NCBI GenBank assembly: GCA_002709295.1
Contig: PAQL01000042.1
Span: 1 to 60,863 of the forward strand
DNA from: Phycisphaerae bacterium
Lineage (GTDB): Bacteria; Planctomycetota; Phycisphaerae; Phycisphaerales; SM1A02
Reading direction: 5' to 3'
Length of the DNA: 60,863 nt
A model generated the notes under the pieces. That model ran no database searches and was not told the origin of the DNA. It saw only the letters and a program-made list of their open reading frames with translations. Of the stretch, positions 45,317 to 53,918 are shown in pieces; the first letter of the stretch is position 1, and each line of letters starts with the position of its first letter. The position numbers and the translations under genes were made by a program.

Positions 45317-46013
45317 TCCACACACCGACACCGTCCCCGCGACCCGGGGTTCCAGGTTCGTCTCGGCCTGCGCGGGATTCCTGCTGGTCCTCGCCGCGGG
45401 AATCGCGGGCTGCAACATCGTGGTCCCGGTGGCCTACGTGATCGAGGGTCCCGGCACGATCCCCGCGGAATACGACCTCCGGCAGGCCAGCACCGCGGTC
45501 TTCATCGACGACTCGGAGAACAAGTTTCCCCGTACGTCGCTCCGAGGCGTCCTCGGCGTCGAGATCACCCAGCTCCTGATCGACAACAAGGTCATGCCCG
45601 CGTCGATGTTCGTGGACGCCCGCGACATGATCGGTCTGGTCCGTGCCATCGAGACCAACGGACGTCGGGCCAGCATCGAACGGATCGGACGCGAGGCGGG
45701 CGTCGAGCAGGTGATCTACGTGAAGCTCGAGGGCTTCTCGCTGACCCTGGATGGAGTGACGCCCCGGCCCACCGCGGTCTGCTCGGTGAAGGTGCTCGAC
45801 CTCGCCGCGGGAACCCGGGTCTTCCCGCTCGATGATTCCAAGGGTCGCGAGACCGTCGGTCAGCTTCGCGAAGTGGACCCCGCTCGATTCGATGCGTTCG
45901 CCAAGATGCGGATCATCGAGGACGATCTGGCGGTCCGTCTCGGAAGAAACGTGGCCCAGCTCTTCTACGAGCACGAACGAGTCAATCTCGGCGAGAACCT
46001 CGGCATTCGTTGA
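45309..46013 (+). CDS. Lipoprotein, second of a related pair
   Basis: 234 residues with lipobox IAGC. It shares order of motifs with the gene before it. The start ATG at 45309 lies inside the end of the previous gene (ATGACTGA shared), so the two are co-translated and probably act together in the envelope. No known family assigned with confidence. The glycosyltransferase-like gene follows 55 bases later. Confidence 0.78.
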   Translation: MTDPHTDTVPATRGSRFVSACAGFLLVLAAGIAGCNIVVPVAYVIEGPGTIPAEYDLRQASTAVFIDDSENKFPRTSLRGVLGVEITQLLIDNKVMPASMFVDARDMIGLVRAIETNGRRASIERIGREAGVEQVIYVKLEGFSLTLDGVTPRPTAVCSVKVLDLAAGTRVFPLDDSKGRETVGQLREVDPARFDAFAKMRIIEDDLAVRLGRNVAQLFYEHERVNLGENLGIR

Positions 46014-46068
46014 CGTGCAGCATGCCGATCCGCCTGAAGACCGGCTCGTCCGGCCGGAGTCACGCGAC

Positions 46069-47202
46069 ATGAGTGGAAGAATGGAGCTGCTCGATCCGGG
46101 AGCCCCCGGAGTCGATGATGCGCTTCTGGACGCGTTGATCGCGACCGGGGTGCATCGTCGGGTGGTCGTGATCGGCGACCGTCGCACCGCAGACTCCCTC
46201 TCCGCGATGGGTTTCGAGGTCCTCGGTCGCGTGGCGGCGTCGCCCGGAGAATCGGGCATGTCGGCATGGTCGGTCGGAAGACGCGTCCGTCGAGTGCTCT
46301 CCGGGATCATCGATGACCATGAGACCGTCGTGGGGACCTGGTCCGAGCACGCTCTCGCCGCGGCGCTGTACGCGGGTCTGCCGGCGGACTCCATCGATCC
46401 GGTGGTCGTCGCTGCATCGGGGCCGCCGGTCTCGCCTCCCCTGGCCTCTCGCATCCTCGGGGCCACGCCGCGCAGCGCGGTCGAGGTTCGAGCGGTGGGG
46501 CAGGCAGCGGGACCGGCATTGTCGCGCCGAGGCTGGCGACTCGGTCCGGCGATCGATCCTCGAAGCTTCGCCCCCGTGATTCCCCGTCCGGCCCCGTCGG
46601 TCGTCGATCGAGGCGACATGGATCTGGTGGTCGGATTGTCGGCCGGCCCTCCCGAGCTCGCCGACGCACGGTTCGCCTGCCAGGCCATGATCTCGCTTGC
46701 CGCGGCAGGCTGTGCCGGGGAGATCGTGATCTCCTCCCGGGCAGGGGGCGTGAGGGAGGCCGCGCGGTGGATGGCCTCCGCGGTGGAGGCGTTGCCTGGC
46801 AGTCGTCCGCGGCTCCGGATCGACGACCGCATCGATCGTCCGGGGTCGCTGGCCTCCGAACTCGACGTGGTGCTGGTGACCGCCCCCGGTCGTCCGTGGG
46901 AGGTCTCCTCCTCTCTCACCCTGAGGAGCTGGCTTGCCGCGGGGGTGCCGGCCATCGCTCCCGACGACCGAACGCTGCGAGGACTCGTGCAGGACGGCGT
47001 CGATGCCCGGGTGGTCCCGGCCGGGGATCGCAACGCGGTGGTCCGTGCGATGATCAGGCTTGCGGAGGATCCCGAACTCAGGGTGGAGATGAGCCACGCC
47101 GCCGCGTCGCGTCATCTGCGGCGGGTCCGGGGTGGGACGCAACCGGCATCCGATCAGGGAAGCGGCAGCTTCGAAGCGAAGTCCAGGGCCGCCTCGCGAT
47201 AG
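46069..47202 (+). CDS. Glycosyltransferase family 4-like protein
   Basis: 377 residues. The C-terminal half is like a GT-B glycosyltransferase: SLTLRSWLAAGVPAIAPDDRTLRGLVQDGVDARVVPAGDRNAVVRAMIRLAEDPELRVEM is the group 1 donor-site pattern, here with weak conservation of the Glu-x7-Glu motif. The N-terminal half is divergent. Substrates unknown; activity may be lost. ATG at 46069 is preferred to an upstream in-frame GTG at 46015. The last 49 bases overlap the convergent amidohydrolase gene. Confidence 0.7.
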   Translation: MSGRMELLDPGAPGVDDALLDALIATGVHRRVVVIGDRRTADSLSAMGFEVLGRVAASPGESGMSAWSVGRRVRRVLSGIIDDHETVVGTWSEHALAAALYAGLPADSIDPVVVAASGPPVSPPLASRILGATPRSAVEVRAVGQAAGPALSRRGWRLGPAIDPRSFAPVIPRPAPSVVDRGDMDLVVGLSAGPPELADARFACQAMISLAAAGCAGEIVISSRAGGVREAARWMASAVEALPGSRPRLRIDDRIDRPGSLASELDVVLVTAPGRPWEVSSSLTLRSWLAAGVPAIAPDDRTLRGLVQDGVDARVVPAGDRNAVVRAMIRLAEDPELRVEMSHAAASRHLRRVRGGTQPASDQGSGSFEAKSRAASR

Positions 47203-48251
47203 AACGACGCGAGCAGCTCCCGGGGAAGCGACATCCCGCGAAGACGCGGTGCCGACATCTCGTCGTGACGGTCGGGTTCGATCATCGCGAGGTCGGGATC
47301 CGCGATCGGACTCTCCCCGTCGTGGTCGGTCTCCCAGAGGGTTCGCAGCGCCCAGTACCGGCTGGCGTAGAGATCGAAGGCCTCCTCCCGACTGCCCGCC
47401 TTCCGATTCATCTCGTTGTCGTCCTCGGGTCTTCCCGACTCCAGATGTTCGTCGAGGGTGACGATGTCGGAACCGAAGAGGATCCGCCCTCGCCACTTCC
47501 CGAGAAAGGCAAGGACTCGCTGCGGGTCGTGTCGCGAGATCTCCCGGACGATCCACTTGGTCGCACTGGCGTCGAGACTGAGCAGGGGGTGCCGCTCCAG
47601 CAGCCCGTCGAGGAAGTCCAGATCCTCCGGCCACCCTCCCATGTGAGCCACCATGAAGGGGACCTGGTAGTCGCGAAGCACCGCTTCGAGCGGCTCGTAC
47701 TGTTCGGCCTTGGTTCCGTAGATGGAGGCGTCCGCGTACCGGGTGCGGAACCAGGTGTCGGGATCGGCGATGTGGACCATGATGCCCATCCCCAGTTCGA
47801 CCGCCAGCTCCATGCCGGCCCGTCGGACCGGCCCGTCGAGGCGGAACATCTCCGGATCACCCGCCTCCCGGCCCACATCGACGATTCTCGGAGCGGACCA
47901 GAACTTCGCCAGCCGCGCCCCGGCATCCCGATAGGCCCGGATCCGATCCAGGTAGCCGTCCCCATGAGCGTGACGACGATCCGCGGCCCGGAAGTCCGGG
48001 ACCGCGATCGGCTCGAGGTGTCCGTCGAGTCGGTCTCGAACCTCGGCCACGATCTCCAGCGAGGTCATCGACCAGACGGATTCGACGCCGTGGATGGCCA
48101 TCGCCTCGGCGAAGACATCGACCGCATCGGTGCCGTTGATGTGGGTGTGGGCATCGATGATCGGCACCACGGGAGGACCGAGCCGAGCGGCCTCGGCGCG
48201 GTAGTCGAGCCCGATTCTGTTGGCGGGGGTGATCGGCGTGCTGGATGACAT
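47154..48251 (-). CDS. Amidohydrolase-2 family metal hydrolase
   Basis: 365 residues, TIM-barrel. The metal motif IIDAHTHINGTDA opens strand 1, VPFMVAHMGGWPEDLDFLDGLLERH gives the histidine of a later strand, and ILFGSDIVTLDEHL the terminal Asp. This is the COG2159-type family, which includes decarboxylases as well as hydrolases; substrate unknown. ATG at 48251. The gene overlaps the convergent glycosyltransferase-like gene by 49 bases and follows the flavin-reductase-like gene by 42 bases. Confidence 0.85.
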   Translation of the reverse strand: MSSSTPITPANRIGLDYRAEAARLGPPVVPIIDAHTHINGTDAVDVFAEAMAIHGVESVWSMTSLEIVAEVRDRLDGHLEPIAVPDFRAADRRHAHGDGYLDRIRAYRDAGARLAKFWSAPRIVDVGREAGDPEMFRLDGPVRRAGMELAVELGMGIMVHIADPDTWFRTRYADASIYGTKAEQYEPLEAVLRDYQVPFMVAHMGGWPEDLDFLDGLLERHPLLSLDASATKWIVREISRHDPQRVLAFLGKWRGRILFGSDIVTLDEHLESGRPEDDNEMNRKAGSREEAFDLYASRYWALRTLWETDHDGESPIADPDLAMIEPDRHDEMSAPRLRGMSLPRELLASFYREAALDFASKLPLP

Positions 48252-48293
48252 GCCCGGATGGTAGGGGGTCCGGGCGATCTCGAGCGGGTCCGT

Positions 48294-48917
48294 TCAGACG
48301 GACGCTCGTCGGTTCCGCCTGGTGTCCTTGCCGCCGGCATCCGAGGGGACGTTGTCGGTGCCGGGCCGATCGGTCTTGGCGGACCGCTTCGACGCGGCCT
48401 CCTGCTCCATGCCGGCCGGAAGAATCCCCGATTCGAGGATGCGGCCGATGTAGATCTCGAAGTCCGCCTCGATGTCCAGATGTCGAAGGAGCTCGCACAT
48501 CATCCACGAGGCGCTGCACGCGGGGATGGGTGCGTTGCCGCTGGTGGTCGTCACCAGCTGATGCCCGAGGAACGGATCCTCGTCCTGCAGATCCGTCGGC
48601 CGATTGAAGAGGCGGGTCAGGATGCGATCGTTGGTCGCGACCTCGCACAGGCCGAACGTCGCCGCATCCCGGATGAGGGGACTCAGGGCGTGACCCTTGC
48701 GGACGGAGACCAGAATGGTCGGTGGTTCATCGGCGCAGTGCTGGACCCGTTCGACCAGCAGGCCGCGTCGGGCGCCGCCGTGCGCCGCGGTGAGCAGATA
48801 TCGGCCGACAGGCATTCGGCAGGCCACCTCTTGATGAGGGTGCTCATGCATGCCGTTCTGGTCGATCATCCGCATCTTGGTGCTGCCTGGAAAGCCGAGG
48901 TCGTCGGTCGGATCCAT
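48294..48917 (-). CDS. Flavin reductase-like (FMN-binding split barrel) protein
   Basis: 207 residues. Residues 35-160 follow the flavin reductase pattern: MPVGRYLLTAAHGGARRGLLVERVQ, EPPTILVSVRKGHALSPLIRDAATFGLCEVA, then FNRPTDLQDEDPFLGHQ. Such proteins bind FMN and reduce it or carry it for partner oxygenases. The C-terminus is basic. The start is uncertain: ATG 48917 is the longest, with alternatives at 48875 and near 48816. It is divergent from mraZ, with an AT-rich patch (two TTAAAGC repeats, 20 bases apart, at 48993 and 49013) between them. Confidence 0.75.
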   Translation of the reverse strand: MDPTDDLGFPGSTKMRMIDQNGMHEHPHQEVACRMPVGRYLLTAAHGGARRGLLVERVQHCADEPPTILVSVRKGHALSPLIRDAATFGLCEVATNDRILTRLFNRPTDLQDEDPFLGHQLVTTTSGNAPIPACSASWMMCELLRHLDIEADFEIYIGRILESGILPAGMEQEAASKRSAKTDRPGTDNVPSDAGGKDTRRNRRASV

Positions 48918-49068
48918 CCGGGTGGACGAGGTCGGTGGACTCTTGGTGGAAAGATGCGCTCCAATTCGCAGAAATCCATAAGCCTTTGCCAGTTAAAGCC
49001 TTGATGGCACTTTTAAAGCTCGGGGAGGGGGTTGTGGGGGGTGACAGGGGGCCAAAATGCCACCAAAG

Positions 49069-49109
49069 TGGGGGAAAGTGTTGAAGAGTGGGGCGTTGTG
49101 GGGTATTGT
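49069..49109 (+). promoter_or_regulatory. mraZ promoter with phased MraZ boxes
   Basis: TGGGG occurs at 49069, 49089 and 49099, with a degenerate copy TGTTG at 49079; all four are spaced by exactly ten bases, the known MraZ operator pattern. They overlap a promoter made of TTGAAG (49081-49086), a 17-base spacer and TATTGT (49104-49109), with start near 49116. Binding of MraZ would block RNA polymerase, so this is an autoregulatory site. Confidence 0.75.
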
Positions 49110-49146
49110 CCGCCCGGCAGGATGACACTTCCCGGAGCCCGCATGC

Positions 49147-49623
49147 GTGTTCTTCTTCGGACAGCACCAGCACACGATCGACGCGAAGCAGCGGCTGGCG
49201 ATCCCAGCGGCGATTCGCGACGTGCTGTCCGAGGAGGTTCACGGCTCGGTGTTCTGGGCCGCTCCCGGTCCGAACGATCAGCTCTGGCTCTGGCCCGAGA
49301 AGACCTTCGAACGCTACGCCGCGAATCTCGAGGGATCCCTGCTGCCTCAGCAGGAGTCCATGGACTACGAGCAGATGCTGTTCGCCCAGTCGCAGCGATG
49401 TCCGGTGGATGCGGCGGGGAGGGGCAGACTCCCCGAGACGCTGTTGAACAGGTTCGATCTCTCCGGGAGCGTGATCGTGCTCGGGGTCAAGGATCACCTC
49501 GAGGTGGTGGACCCCGGCACCTGGGAGCGACTGCAGAGCGGCAAGTGGACGGATCCGCAGATTCTCGAGCGGGCACGGCAGGCTCACCGGGCGCTTCGGG
49601 CATCGGATCGAGGTGGCTCGTGA
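49147..49623 (+). CDS. mraZ: Transcriptional regulator MraZ
   Basis: MraZ is an AbrB-like DNA-binding protein that controls the division and cell wall cluster. The 158-residue product starts MFFFGQHQHTIDAKQRLAIPAAIRD and contains the two SpoVT-AbrB modules (second at about 85-125, RCPVDAAGRGRLPETLLNRFDLSGSVIVLG). Start is GTG at 49147; ribosome site GGAG nine bases upstream. The usual rsmH, ftsL and ftsI do not follow. Instead a terminator and a hairpin-rich region do. Its own operator boxes are at 49069-49103. Confidence 0.93.
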   Translation: MFFFGQHQHTIDAKQRLAIPAAIRDVLSEEVHGSVFWAAPGPNDQLWLWPEKTFERYAANLEGSLLPQQESMDYEQMLFAQSQRCPVDAAGRGRLPETLLNRFDLSGSVIVLGVKDHLEVVDPGTWERLQSGKWTDPQILERARQAHRALRASDRGGS

Positions 49624-49721
49624 GCCGTTCACCAGTCGACAGGACACGGATCAACGATGGCCACGGATCGGCCATCGGTTCCAACATCGGCACGCGGTCG
49701 AGTCGATGCTGGACGAATAGA

Positions 49722-49763
49722 GGGTTGCGACGCTCAAGGACGAGCGTCGCACCCCGCATTTTC
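49722..49763 (+). terminator. Terminator of mraZ
   Basis: TGCGACGCTC (49726-49735) pairs perfectly with GAGCGTCGCA (49742-49751), extended by GGG/CCC, followed by GCATTTTCTTC. It lies about 100 bases after the mraZ stop and shows that mraZ is transcribed alone. Confidence 0.8.
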
Positions 49764-50020
49764 TTCGTCGAAGTCGGCTCTTCGCAGTCGGAGTTCGATG
49801 GGGCGCGACCAGGGGGGCATCCTGTTCGCATCAGCCCGGCCAGGGACGGCCAGGTGAGTAGGAGGTCGATCGGCAGGGATGCCGTCGGCATCGGAGGGTC
49901 ATGACCCTTCGTCGTCCTCGACCCGGTTCGACCGGATCGAGGACATTCGGCCAATGAGCGGGGGCTCAGTGGCTGCTTCGCTTCGTCGCCCGCGTCGTCG
50001 AAAGACGACGCGGGCGTTTT
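49764..50020 (+). ncRNA. Candidate structured RNA between mraZ and csrA
   Basis: The stretch between two strong terminators holds no convincing protein but contains consecutive hairpins: GATGCCG/CGGCATC around one base (about 49879-49893), a 14-base perfect palindrome AGGGTCATGACCCT (49896-49909), and a long stem GTCCTCGA/TCGAGGAC enclosing CCGGT/ACCGG (about 49915-49946), then a terminator. It has several GGA triplets and lies tail to tail with csrA. A CsrA-titrating RNA is one hypothesis. The promoter was not identified. Confidence 0.4.
49987..50020 (+). terminator. Strong terminator with GAAA tetraloop
   Basis: CGCCCGCGTCGTC (49987-49999) and GACGACGCGGGCG (50004-50016) form a perfect 13-bp stem with a GAAA tetraloop, followed by TTTTCTT. 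It terminates plus-strand transcription; no protein gene precedes it closely, which implies a non-coding transcript. Confidence 0.85.
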
Positions 50021-50114
50021 CTTGCAAGGGGTGCATGAAGCCACGCGGGACCGACGGCGCGTTCAGCGTCGGGTCGAGGGCGGTCATGGAGTGTCGGGTG
50101 GGGCGGTGCCGGAC

Positions 50115-50339
50115 TCAGGCTTCGGACGCGGGACGGATCTGACCGGCGACCGACGGGGTCTCCTCATCGGCCATGATCTGATCGGCGATCTCGCGACGGT
50201 GCACGTCGACTTCACGCGGGAACTCGAAGGCGAGCCTCACTCGATCCCCCTTGATGACGGCGACACGCACGACCCCGAGCGGGGACGAGGGATCTCCGAT
50301 CACGACTTCTTCGCCTTCACGTCGGGTGATGACCAGCAT
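50115..50339 (-). CDS. csrA: Carbon storage regulator CsrA
   Basis: CsrA is a small dimeric RNA-binding protein that masks ribosome sites by binding GGA motifs. The 74-residue protein starts MLVITRREGEEVVIGD and continues VRVAVIKGDRVRLAFEFPREVDVHRREI, covering the usual five-strand fold. A near-perfect ribosome site AGGAGG lies about 9 bases before the ATG at 50339 and itself contains GGA, the usual autoregulatory arrangement. The 215 bases upstream, to the nfuA-like stop, hold no other gene. Confidence 0.95.
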   Translation of the reverse strand: MLVITRREGEEVVIGDPSSPLGVVRVAVIKGDRVRLAFEFPREVDVHRREIADQIMADEETPSVAGQIRPASEA

Positions 50340-50554
50340 CGCCAGGACCTCCTGCCTGAGATCGTCGTCTCGATCCTCGCGCATCGGCGTCCGGATCATG
50401 AGGTCGTTCGGAATCCGCTTCCGTCCGCCGGAAGACCGGTCGGGGGACCTCGACGTCACCATGGAGTGACGATCGGCCGAGATCATTCGGCCGACATGAT
50501 TGTATCCAACCCCGGGATCCAGGTGAAGTGATTTCCAGATCGAGGCGGCAGGAT

Positions 50555-50854
50555 TCAGTCGACGGCGATGACCTCGGACACCCCGGGGACTCGCTCGCGC
50601 AGATTCCGCGCGATCCCCTCCCGAAGGGTGATTTCGCTCGAAGGACACCCGATACAGGCCCCTAGAAAGCGAATACTGACCTTTCCATCGCTATCGACTT
50701 CGACCAGTTCGATGTCCCCGCCATCCTGCTGAACGGCGGGACGGATGAGCTCGAGGACGGAGAGAACCTGCTCTCGCAGGGTTCCGGAGGCTTCGGATTC
50801 GGAGTGGGAATCACCAGAGCCCTGTGGCGATTCACTGGAGGCGGGGGGGGACAT
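50555..50854 (-). CDS. NifU C-terminal domain protein (iron-sulfur carrier)
   Basis: 99 residues. After a Ser-rich lead of 25 residues the NifU-like/Nfu domain follows: VLELIRPAVQQDGGDIELVEVD and GACIGCPSSEITLREGIARNL, with the CxxC pair that binds a bridging 4Fe-4S cluster. Such proteins deliver clusters to target enzymes. ATG at 50854; a ribosome site GGAG lies about 9 bases upstream. Divergent from the lipoprotein at 51014; the gap has AT-rich TATA-like patches but no clear promoter. Confidence 0.9.
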   Translation of the reverse strand: MSPPASSESPQGSGDSHSESEASGTLREQVLSVLELIRPAVQQDGGDIELVEVDSDGKVSIRFLGACIGCPSSEITLREGIARNLRERVPGVSEVIAVD

Positions 50855-51013
50855 GGGGCTGGCTCCTCGAGCGGTTGAATACGGTACGACCGTTTCCAGA
50901 CCGTGATCATATAGATTGAACGGGGTCCGGGGGAAGGAGTCCAGTTCCAGAGTTCTCGGGATCGTGGTGACCGTGGGTGCCCGACTCGAGGATGCGACGG
51001 CAGGGAGGCCGGC

Positions 51014-52477
51014 GTGATCACGCTTGATTTGAATCTCACGACTCGGAAGTCGTCGGTCCCATGCGGCCTCCTCGGCCTCGGCATCGTCCTCATGCTCGCC
51101 GGATGCGGAGGGCCCACGGTCACCGATCCCTCCCGGATCCTCGCCGATCCCGGGGAGGTGCCGGCCCGTCACCGGGCCGCCGTCGGCATCGCCCAGGGGC
51201 AGCTCGGGGACAAGGAGACCGAACGCCTGCTTCGCCGGATGATCGTCTCCCCCGGGTACACCGTGGAGAGCAGGGAGGTGGCATGGGACGCGCTCGTCCG
51301 GATGAACCGGGAGTCGCTCGGGCGTCAGCTCGAGGTCGACCTGCCGAGACTCGACAGCCCGATGTGGCGGGCGAGAGTGTGCGAGTTGATCGTCGAGGAG
51401 ACGTGGATCGAGATGACCCCGACCCTGATCCGGGCCTGGGCTCGACCGAGCCCGGGATTCGACGGGGAGCCCGAGGATCGTCCCGAACGAAAGGCGCTGA
51501 TCGCGATGTACGGGGAGGAGCAGCTGCCCAGGGTCCTGGTGCAGGTGATGCTCGATGCGGATCCGATCGTCGCGGCGAACCTGAGGGCCAGGTGCTGGGA
51601 GCTTCTGATCGCCGAGGGCCGTCGGGACATGGTCGTCGAACTGCTGGGCACGGCACAGGTCGATGAGAAGGACGGCCTCTTCCGCGACCTGCGCACGATC
51701 ACCTCGCGCACCGGTGTCGTGCCGTCCAATCGCGAGGAGATCCTCTGGGCAAGGGCGCTCTGCAAGCCTGAGAATCGCGAGTATCTCGACGAGATCGTCG
51801 CGATCGTCGAATCCCTGCCGACCGATCGCCGCAAGGGGATTCTCGAGATGCGGGACCTCGGAATCCTGGTCGGTGCATCACGCCTGGATCCCGGGCTGCT
51901 GGAGCTCGATGCCCCGGAACTGGCATCCCGACTGGCCACGATGGTCGATGCTCCCGGGCGTCGCCTCTACACCGCCGACTTCACCGGGTATCGCGGCAGT
52001 CACACCGAACGTCTGAGGGAGGTGCTCGACCGGCTCGACTGGGGCGACCTGCTTGCGATCATGGTGGCGGTCGAGGCCCTGAAGATCCAGCCGATGCTCT
52101 CGCATCTCTTCGATCACGCCGAACGCGATCTCATGGACAAGGGCACCGAGTTCGGCGGCATCATCGGGATCGACGATCGGGGCCGGTTCGAGGTGCTGGA
52201 GTTCCCCCCGAGGATCCGCAAGGGCGACATCCGATTCGAGGCGCCGCAGGAGATGTTCGATGCGGGCTACTCCGGGCTCTTTCACTTCCATCACCACGCG
52301 CAGAAGTACGAGAACCGGGATTACGCGGGCCCTCACCTCGGTGACTTCCAGTACGCGGACGGAACCCGGGCCAACTGCCTCGTGTTCACCTTCATCGACA
52401 GCCGCACCCTGAATGCCGACTGGTACCGGCACGGAGGCGTCGTGGTCGATCTCGGGGTGTTCCGGAGACCGGACTGA
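51014..52477 (+). CDS. Lipoprotein with JAMM-like C-terminal domain
   Basis: 487 residues. The signal ends in the lipobox LMLAGC. Residues 30-300 are helical repeats of HEAT-like type. The last 130 residues resemble a JAB1/MPN metallo-domain: GTEFGGIIGID supplies a Glu in the position of the JAMM glutamate, and GLFHFHHHAQKYENRDYAGPHLGDF gives HxH and a downstream Asp. The usual Ser is missing, so catalysis is uncertain. The start GTG at 51014 has a good ribosome site GGGAGG. First gene of the long plus-strand run. Confidence 0.75.
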   Translation: MITLDLNLTTRKSSVPCGLLGLGIVLMLAGCGGPTVTDPSRILADPGEVPARHRAAVGIAQGQLGDKETERLLRRMIVSPGYTVESREVAWDALVRMNRESLGRQLEVDLPRLDSPMWRARVCELIVEETWIEMTPTLIRAWARPSPGFDGEPEDRPERKALIAMYGEEQLPRVLVQVMLDADPIVAANLRARCWELLIAEGRRDMVVELLGTAQVDEKDGLFRDLRTITSRTGVVPSNREEILWARALCKPENREYLDEIVAIVESLPTDRRKGILEMRDLGILVGASRLDPGLLELDAPELASRLATMVDAPGRRLYTADFTGYRGSHTERLREVLDRLDWGDLLAIMVAVEALKIQPMLSHLFDHAERDLMDKGTEFGGIIGIDDRGRFEVLEFPPRIRKGDIRFEAPQEMFDAGYSGLFHFHHHAQKYENRDYAGPHLGDFQYADGTRANCLVFTFIDSRTLNADWYRHGGVVVDLGVFRRPD

Positions 52478-52481
52478 TCCG

Positions 52482-53918
52482 GTGCAGGTCCTGCTGCTCA
52501 TCCTGGTGGCGGTGGTGCTGCTTCCATCCGGTCTGCAGACCGGCGGAGAGAGCGTCGCGGTCCCCTTCACCATCGCGGGGACCCTCGCCCTCATCGTGGC
52601 GGCGGCGATGCTCTCCATGGCGCTTCGTCGAGGTCTTCACGGCCCGGATCCCCGATCCACGCTGCAGCGGGCGGCAAGGATCCAGCGGGTGTTCCTGTGG
52701 ATGGCGGTGCTGCTGGTCGTGATCGCGGTTCTGGGATTCGGATGGCACGATGTGATCAGGGGGGCGATCGGCGACCCGCCGCTGCTCGACGAGATGCTGG
52801 CCATCGCGCCGGCTCTGATGGTGATCGTGGCGACCTGGTGGGTGTTCCATCCCTTCGAGCGACATGCGCGGGAGTCGATGATCCTCCGTCAGCTCGACGA
52901 GGGGATCGCGGTCCAGGCGCCTCCGGGACGAGTCGCGTGGCTGTCCATGCAGATACGGACGCAGATGCTGGTGCTGCTGGTCCCCCTTGCGCTGCTGGCT
53001 CTCGTGGGAGAGATCGTCCGCGGACTGCTCGAGGGTCGAGGCGGCGATCCGGTCTGGCTGCCCGCCGCGGTCTCGGGTCTTGCGATCGTGCCGGTGCTGA
53101 TCCTCGCGCCCTGGCTGGTGGTCCGCATCGTCGGAGCCCGACCGCTTCCCGCCGGCGAGGTTCGATCGACCCTGCAGGGAATGTGTCGGGAGGCGGGGGT
53201 GAGGGTTCGAGATCTGCTTCTCTGGCCGACCGGCGGGGCGGTCATCAACGCCGGGGTCACCGGCGTCCTCGCGCCTCTGAGATGGGTCATGCTCACCGAC
53301 GGCCTGCTCGAGACCCTGCGGCGGGAGCAGGTCATGGCGGTGATGGCTCATGAACTGGCCCATGCCCGTCGGCATCACATGCCGTGGATGGTGGTCTCGG
53401 TGATCGCCCTTGCGTGCGGCCTCGCCTTCCTGGTCGATCCCCTGGTGATGGAGATCCGTCACTGGAGGATCGAACTCGGCGGCGCCTCGGAGGCCGTCCG
53501 GCGTGATCTCGGAGTGATGGACCTCGCCGCGACCGTCCTCGTGCTGGGAGGCACACTCGTCGGATTCGGCTGGGTCTCCCGTCGATTCGAACGTCAGGCC
53601 GATGCCTTCGCGGCATGCACCCTCTCGACCGATTCCGGGGAGCGGCCGCTTCCCGTCGTGACCGCCGAGGGCGTCGAGGCGATGGGATCCGCCCTCATGG
53701 AGGTGAGTGCCTCCAACGGCGTCCCCGCCGGACGCTTCAGCTGGCGTCATGGTTCGATCGAATCGCGGGTCCGTCATCTCCGGTCGTTGATCGACATCGG
53801 GGTCGGGGAGATTCCGATCGATCGAACCGTGCGGAGGATCAACCTCGCCTCGATCCTGTCGGTCGTGCTGGTCGGTGGATGGTGGGTGTTCCAGCTGATG
53901 GGGGAGGCGGGGCCGTGA
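52482..53918 (+). CDS. M48-family integral membrane protease
   Basis: 478 residues with six to eight membrane segments. The zinc motif HELAHARRHH lies at about 290, in the cytoplasmic or periplasmic loop between membrane segments, with the Glu ligand further on in RRFERQADAFAA. This is the Ste24/HtpX-like topology. Such proteases degrade damaged membrane proteins. GTG at 52482, five bases after the previous stop; its own stop overlaps the dapF start. Confidence 0.88.
   Translation: MQVLLLILVAVVLLPSGLQTGGESVAVPFTIAGTLALIVAAAMLSMALRRGLHGPDPRSTLQRAARIQRVFLWMAVLLVVIAVLGFGWHDVIRGAIGDPPLLDEMLAIAPALMVIVATWWVFHPFERHARESMILRQLDEGIAVQAPPGRVAWLSMQIRTQMLVLLVPLALLALVGEIVRGLLEGRGGDPVWLPAAVSGLAIVPVLILAPWLVVRIVGARPLPAGEVRSTLQGMCREAGVRVRDLLLWPTGGAVINAGVTGVLAPLRWVMLTDGLLETLRREQVMAVMAHELAHARRHHMPWMVVSVIALACGLAFLVDPLVMEIRHWRIELGGASEAVRRDLGVMDLAATVLVLGGTLVGFGWVSRRFERQADAFAACTLSTDSGERPLPVVTAEGVEAMGSALMEVSASNGVPAGRFSWRHGSIESRVRHLRSLIDIGVGEIPIDRTVRRINLASILSVVLVGGWWVFQLMGEAGP

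Noticed and set aside
49657-50142. Small open frames between mraZ and csrA as proteins
   Set aside because: They run through strong terminator hairpins, have no ribosome sites and look like shadow composition.
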